Shown here: positions 31,518 to 34,045 of the stretch, piece by piece
How the letters are laid out: each line of letters starts with the position of its first letter
Position numbering within the stretch: position 1 is the first letter of the stretch
DNA from: Nitrososphaerales archaeon
GTDB lineage: Archaea; Thermoproteota; Nitrososphaeria; Conexivisphaerales; UBA164
DNA: 34,045 bases
Direction: 5' to 3'
Assembly: GCA_023256355.1 (NCBI GenBank)
Contig: JAGDXJ010000022.1
Span: 1 to 34,045, forward strand
The notes under the pieces: model-generated
Seen by the model: only the letters and a program-made list of their open reading frames with translations
The model's database searches: none
What the model was told of the DNA's origin: nothing
Translations under genes and position numbers: made by a program

Positions 31518-32249
31518 TTACTTACTCTGAAACTCTTTTGAAAGTTTTGATACTCTCTCTGCAACATCTGACGCTAAAAGCATCTTCATCTTTCTTTCTT
31601 CTTTGCTTATGTAAGCAACTTTAAGGTTACTGGGATCTACTTTACCTTCATTAATCCTTAAAATGCATTTTAGAGCCAGGTCTATCGCGTCGTCCAGTTT
31701 AACGTCCTCTTTATAGTTCTGTTCAAGGTATTCGTTTGCTGCATCGCTACCGCCGCCGATTGCTACAGCATCATACTCAAGGTATGTGCCGCTGGGGTCA
31801 GTGGTATATAAAGAGGGGGCTTCTTTGTCAATGCCGGCTATGATCAATGATACCCCAAATGGTCTAACGCCGGCATACTGAGTATACTGCTGGGCTAAAT
31901 CACCCAGCGCTCTTGCAACTGTTTCAACTTCAATAGCTTCATCGTAAATAAGCCTGTTATTCTGGGCCAGAGTTCTTGCGTTGTCAACCAGAACTCTTGC
32001 ATCCGGAACATAGCCTGCTGCAGCGATCATTATGTGATCGTCAACCTGAAATATCTTCTGACTTAACCTTGGATTCTGGAGCTTTTTTACCCTCTCTTCC
32101 ACAGCAAGAACAACGCCATCGTTTACCTTAATTCCAACCGCTATAGTACCTCTTCTAACTGTTTCTATTGCATATTCCACCTGATACAGCCTACCATCAG
32201 GTGAAAATATCGTTAATGCCCTATCATATCCCGCTGATGGTGCGAACAT
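31518..32249 (-). CDS. psmA: Proteasome alpha subunit
   Basis: The alpha subunit forms the outer rings of the 20S proteasome and gates substrate entry. The 243-residue protein starts MFAPSAGYDRALTIFSPDGR and continues LYQVEYAIETVRRGTIAVG, the alpha signature. ARALGDLAQQYTQYAGVRPFG and IGGGSDAANEYLEQ follow. The start is ATG at 32249, six bases after AGGTGA; the TTG at 32252 lies within that spacing. It is the first gene of the operon. The beta subunits are not in this window. Confidence 0.96.
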   Translation of the reverse strand: MFAPSAGYDRALTIFSPDGRLYQVEYAIETVRRGTIAVGIKVNDGVVLAVEERVKKLQNPRLSQKIFQVDDHIMIAAAGYVPDARVLVDNARTLAQNNRLIYDEAIEVETVARALGDLAQQYTQYAGVRPFGVSLIIAGIDKEAPSLYTTDPSGTYLEYDAVAIGGGSDAANEYLEQNYKEDVKLDDAIDLALKCILRINEGKVDPSNLKVAYISKEERKMKMLLASDVAERVSKLSKEFQSK

Positions 32250-32255
32250 CAAAAT

Positions 32256-32261
32256 TCACCT
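32256..32261 (-). promoter_or_regulatory. Shine-Dalgarno of psmA
   Basis: AGGTGA on the minus strand ends 6 nt before the ATG at 32249, so the operon's mRNA has a leader, unlike most first genes in this window. Upstream TATA-like ATTTATATAAAA lies in a strongly AT-only inverted repeat (32285-32313). Confidence 0.55.
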
Positions 32262-32460
32262 AACATTATAATCAAATCCGGGCTTTTTAAAATTTTTTAT
32301 ATAAATTTTAAAAGTCATGGATTAACTGTTTTTATTTATCGATTTTTTCTAATAAAAACCGATTTTAAAAAAAGGCTTTCCTGAAAATGCTCTCTATTCT
32401 TAGTTTAACTATTTAAAAAAATAGCAATCGTTTAAAGCATTTATTACACAATGATAAAGG

Positions 32461-33015
32461 TTGAAAGAAAACGACATTTGCAGATCATATGATTTAAGCT
32501 TTTTCAAACGCGCTCAGTTGAAAGCTTCTGACCTTTTCAGAATGGTATTGAGCGTTATTGCTGGAAAACCCTCAAACTTTTCACACTTTGATGGTTATGT
32601 TTACGCTTCAGGCATTCCTTACGGAAGAAGGGCCATAAGATGGATAAAGAAAAACGGAATAGAAGCGGTGGTGAACTTGACGGAGAAAAACATTGATTAT
32701 GATGGTCTGGAAAACGTTCATATTCCTATGAAAAATGGGTTACCCCAGAAACCTGAAGTTCTTCACAGAGCTGTGCTGGCCGTTGAAGATTTTCAAAAAA
32801 ATAAAAGAAAAACTCTGGTTCATTGCAGCGCTGGGCTCGGGAGGACAGGAATGGTCCTTTCTTGCTATCTTATATATAAATACGGGATTAACGCAGAAAA
32901 TGCGCTCAGAAAGTTAAGGGAGCTCAGAAAAGGTTCTGTTTCTGATAGGTCACAGGAAGAGTGCGTTTATGCTTACGAAAAATGGTTAAAAGAACAGGTT
33001 AAAGGAGGCGCCTAG
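32461..33015 (+). CDS. Dual-specificity / tyrosine phosphatase-like protein
   Basis: A 184-residue protein of the cysteine phosphatase superfamily, which uses a thiol-phosphate intermediate. The P-loop is HCSAGLGRTG, with Cys122 and Arg128. The region before it (GLENVHIPMKNGLPQKPE) corresponds to the general-acid loop, but the expected Asp is Asn92. VYASGIPYGRRAIRWIKKNG is the usual N-terminal strand-helix. The start is uncertain: TTG at 32461 (with TTTAAAG about 28 nt upstream) or the ATG at 32542, which would remove 27 residues. It may dephosphorylate a protein, an RNA end or a nucleotide. The next gene lies close downstream. Confidence 0.8.
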   Translation: MKENDICRSYDLSFFKRAQLKASDLFRMVLSVIAGKPSNFSHFDGYVYASGIPYGRRAIRWIKKNGIEAVVNLTEKNIDYDGLENVHIPMKNGLPQKPEVLHRAVLAVEDFQKNKRKTLVHCSAGLGRTGMVLSCYLIYKYGINAENALRKLRELRKGSVSDRSQEECVYAYEKWLKEQVKGGA

Positions 33016-33020
33016 ATGCA

Positions 33021-33755
33021 GTGAGAAGCCAGCTGGCTGTTATGCTGGTTGAACCCGAATACGGGATAAACATAGGTTATGTTGCAAGAACTATGGCTAA
33101 CTTTGGAATTAAAGACCTAATAATAACGGGTAGAAAAAAGATACCGGAAATAGCTTACAGGTTTGCTTCACACGCAGGTGATATACTGAAAAACGCAAAA
33201 ATGATGGAGTTTGATGAGGCCCTGAAAAAATATGATTATAGAATAGCTACTTCAGCAAGAGCAAGCAAGGACTGGAGGACAGTAATAAGAAGGGCCAGAT
33301 ATCCAGAGGAATCTTTTAAAAACGCTTTAAAACACAAAAGCGTCCTTCTGATACTTGGCAGGGATACGACCGGATTGACCAACGAAGAGATAATGAAATG
33401 TGATGATCTTATTAAGATACCAACGAGCGAAGAATATCCAGCGCTGAACATTTCGCACAGCCTCGCAATACTGCTATACATCTGGTCAGTTATGAACAGA
33501 AAAACCAGGATTAAAAAGGTAAACGTCCCCCGAGAAGAAGTCGATGTACTGATAAACTATATTGGAAGTATAGCTAAAGCTGTAGACCTTGAAGAAGAAA
33601 GGGCTTACAGGGTAGTTAAGCTGTACAGGGAGATAGCACTTAACAAGCTTGACGATGAACGAGATATGTTAACGCTTTTAGGGTTCTTCAGAGATATATT
33701 AAACGCTCTGAACCTGAACAGAAACGATCAGGCAAGCGATGGGTTAACTACATAA
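33021..33755 (+). CDS. SPOUT-family RNA 2'-O-methyltransferase (TrmJ/TrmH type)
   Basis: A 244-residue methyltransferase of the SpoU/TrmJ group that methylates a ribose 2'-OH in tRNA or rRNA using SAM. Motifs are VEPEYGINIGYVARTMANFG (motif 1), LLILGRDTTGLTNEEI (motif 2, knot) and IPTSEEYPALNISHSLAILL (motif 3). A helical C-terminal extension (YIGSIAKAVDLEEERAYRVV) is as in TrmJ. The start is GTG at 33021 after AAAGGAGG at 33001, 5 nt past the phosphatase stop. The 3' end overlaps the LSm gene on the other strand by 28 nt. Confidence 0.88.
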   Translation: MRSQLAVMLVEPEYGINIGYVARTMANFGIKDLIITGRKKIPEIAYRFASHAGDILKNAKMMEFDEALKKYDYRIATSARASKDWRTVIRRARYPEESFKNALKHKSVLLILGRDTTGLTNEEIMKCDDLIKIPTSEEYPALNISHSLAILLYIWSVMNRKTRIKKVNVPREEVDVLINYIGSIAKAVDLEEERAYRVVKLYREIALNKLDDERDMLTLLGFFRDILNALNLNRNDQASDGLTT

Positions 33756-34000
33756 AGTATGTTGTTACCCCTTATTATTACATCGCCATAAGATGCTATC
33801 TGTTTTCCGTTATCGTCATATTCTTCCGCATTCTGAAGATATATGTTCATATAGTTGTCTATCTTTACAAGGTTCCCTTTATAGCTCATGCCGTTTTTCA
33901 GTTTAACCAAAACAGGACTTCCGATCAGTTTCAGAAGCTCTTCCATAGGCTTTTTTCCCATTTCTATTTGTGAAGGTTTTGAATTTTGCATCAATCGCAT
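33728..34000 (-). CDS. LSm (Sm-like archaeal) RNA-binding protein
   Basis: A Sm-fold protein expected to form a heptameric ring that binds U-rich RNA. The Sm1 motif is VLVKLKNGMSYKGNLVKIDN and the Sm2 motif contains YGDVIIRGNNILYVVN. I set the start at ATG 34000 (90 residues), since TTTTTATTTT is centred about 24 nt upstream. A TTG at 34018 and an ATG at 33991 are alternatives, and the N-terminal 20 residues before KPMEELLKLIG are outside the usual fold. It is convergent with and overlaps the methyltransferase gene. Confidence 0.9.
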   Translation of the reverse strand: MRLMQNSKPSQIEMGKKPMEELLKLIGSPVLVKLKNGMSYKGNLVKIDNYMNIYLQNAEEYDDNGKQIASYGDVIIRGNNILYVVNPSLA

Positions 34001-34045
34001 GAGAGATAAATTCCTCAAAATAAAAACCTTTCTGTAAATGATGCT

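Noticed and set aside
32285-32313. Inverted repeat TTTTAAAATTT / AAATTTTAAAA upstream of psmA
   Set aside because: It is made only of A and T in an AT-rich promoter, where such symmetry arises easily.
32451-32492. 13-codon ORF upstream of and overlapping the phosphatase start
   Set aside because: It shares a GGTTGAAAGAAAA stretch with 17968-17980, but such A-rich matches are expected by chance, and no promoter spacing supports it.
1-34045. CRISPR arrays, integrases, toxin-antitoxin pairs or prophage genes
   Set aside because: No regularly spaced repeats and no matching protein motifs were seen anywhere in the window.

Overview
The window is a gene-dense, AT-rich archaeal chromosome segment. 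It carries TBP, TFE-alpha, Rpo7 with Spt4, a proteasome alpha subunit, the Rrp4/Rrp41/Rrp42 exosome, SBDS, prefoldin beta, L37Ae, Pcc1, an LSm protein and Hjc. Many first genes of operons have a TATA-like box centred about 26 nt before the start codon and no Shine-Dalgarno, which points to leaderless mRNAs. TTG and GTG starts are common. A canonical SMC-ScpA pair argues against Sulfolobales. Families such as DUF1512 and DUF2250 would fit a TACK-type or Thermoplasmata-type thermophile, but I cannot place the organism further from sequence alone.

Layout. 1-5200 (minus): sugar-nucleotide and surface-sugar genes (an alternative-GlmU-like protein cut by the window edge, two NDP-sugar pyrophosphorylases, a PGI/PMI isomerase) with Hjc, a DUF1512 membrane protein and a coiled-coil protein among them. 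5201-5828: an accessory stretch of decayed IS605-type tnpB-like 3' ends. 5829-9074 (minus): a degenerate nucleotide-sugar-dehydrogenase-like protein, an unlabelled 80-codon open frame on the plus strand, a SpoIIM-like membrane protein and a GH57-fold protein lacking the usual catalytic residues. 9202-10704: TFE and carbamate kinase, convergent. 10807-15398 (minus): DUF2250, S-adenosylhomocysteine hydrolase, nicotinamidase, a second transposon relic touching the hom stop codon, then hom and thrC. 15462-16725 (minus): dephospho-CoA kinase, Spt4, Rpo7. 16927-18282 (plus): inositol-phosphate synthase, a small basic protein and tRNA-Arg. 18301-23179 (minus): uridine phosphorylase, ScpA, SMC. 23275-27150: ECF-type S component, DUF763, MCT-1-like PUA protein, PiT transporter with its DUF47 partner. 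27196-32249 (minus): TBP, then the psmA-SBDS-exosome-L37Ae-Pcc1-prefoldin-tRNA-Ile superoperon. 32461-34000: dual-specificity phosphatase, TrmJ-type methyltransferase and LSm.

How the genes fit together. thrC-hom make threonine, and AhcY recycles the product of SAM-dependent methylation. The psmA-to-prefoldin run joins RNA degradation, ribosome maturation, protein folding and protein degradation in one transcript, a widely conserved archaeal arrangement. DUF47-PiT is a phosphate-uptake pair. The first 9 kb looks like a cell-surface or storage-sugar region where some enzymes have become non-catalytic. No CRISPR array, integrase, intact insertion sequence or replication origin was seen. The least explained material is the pseudoenzyme/membrane cluster at 5.8-9.1 kb, the tnpB-like relics, and a tRNA-Arg whose universal U33 is C.
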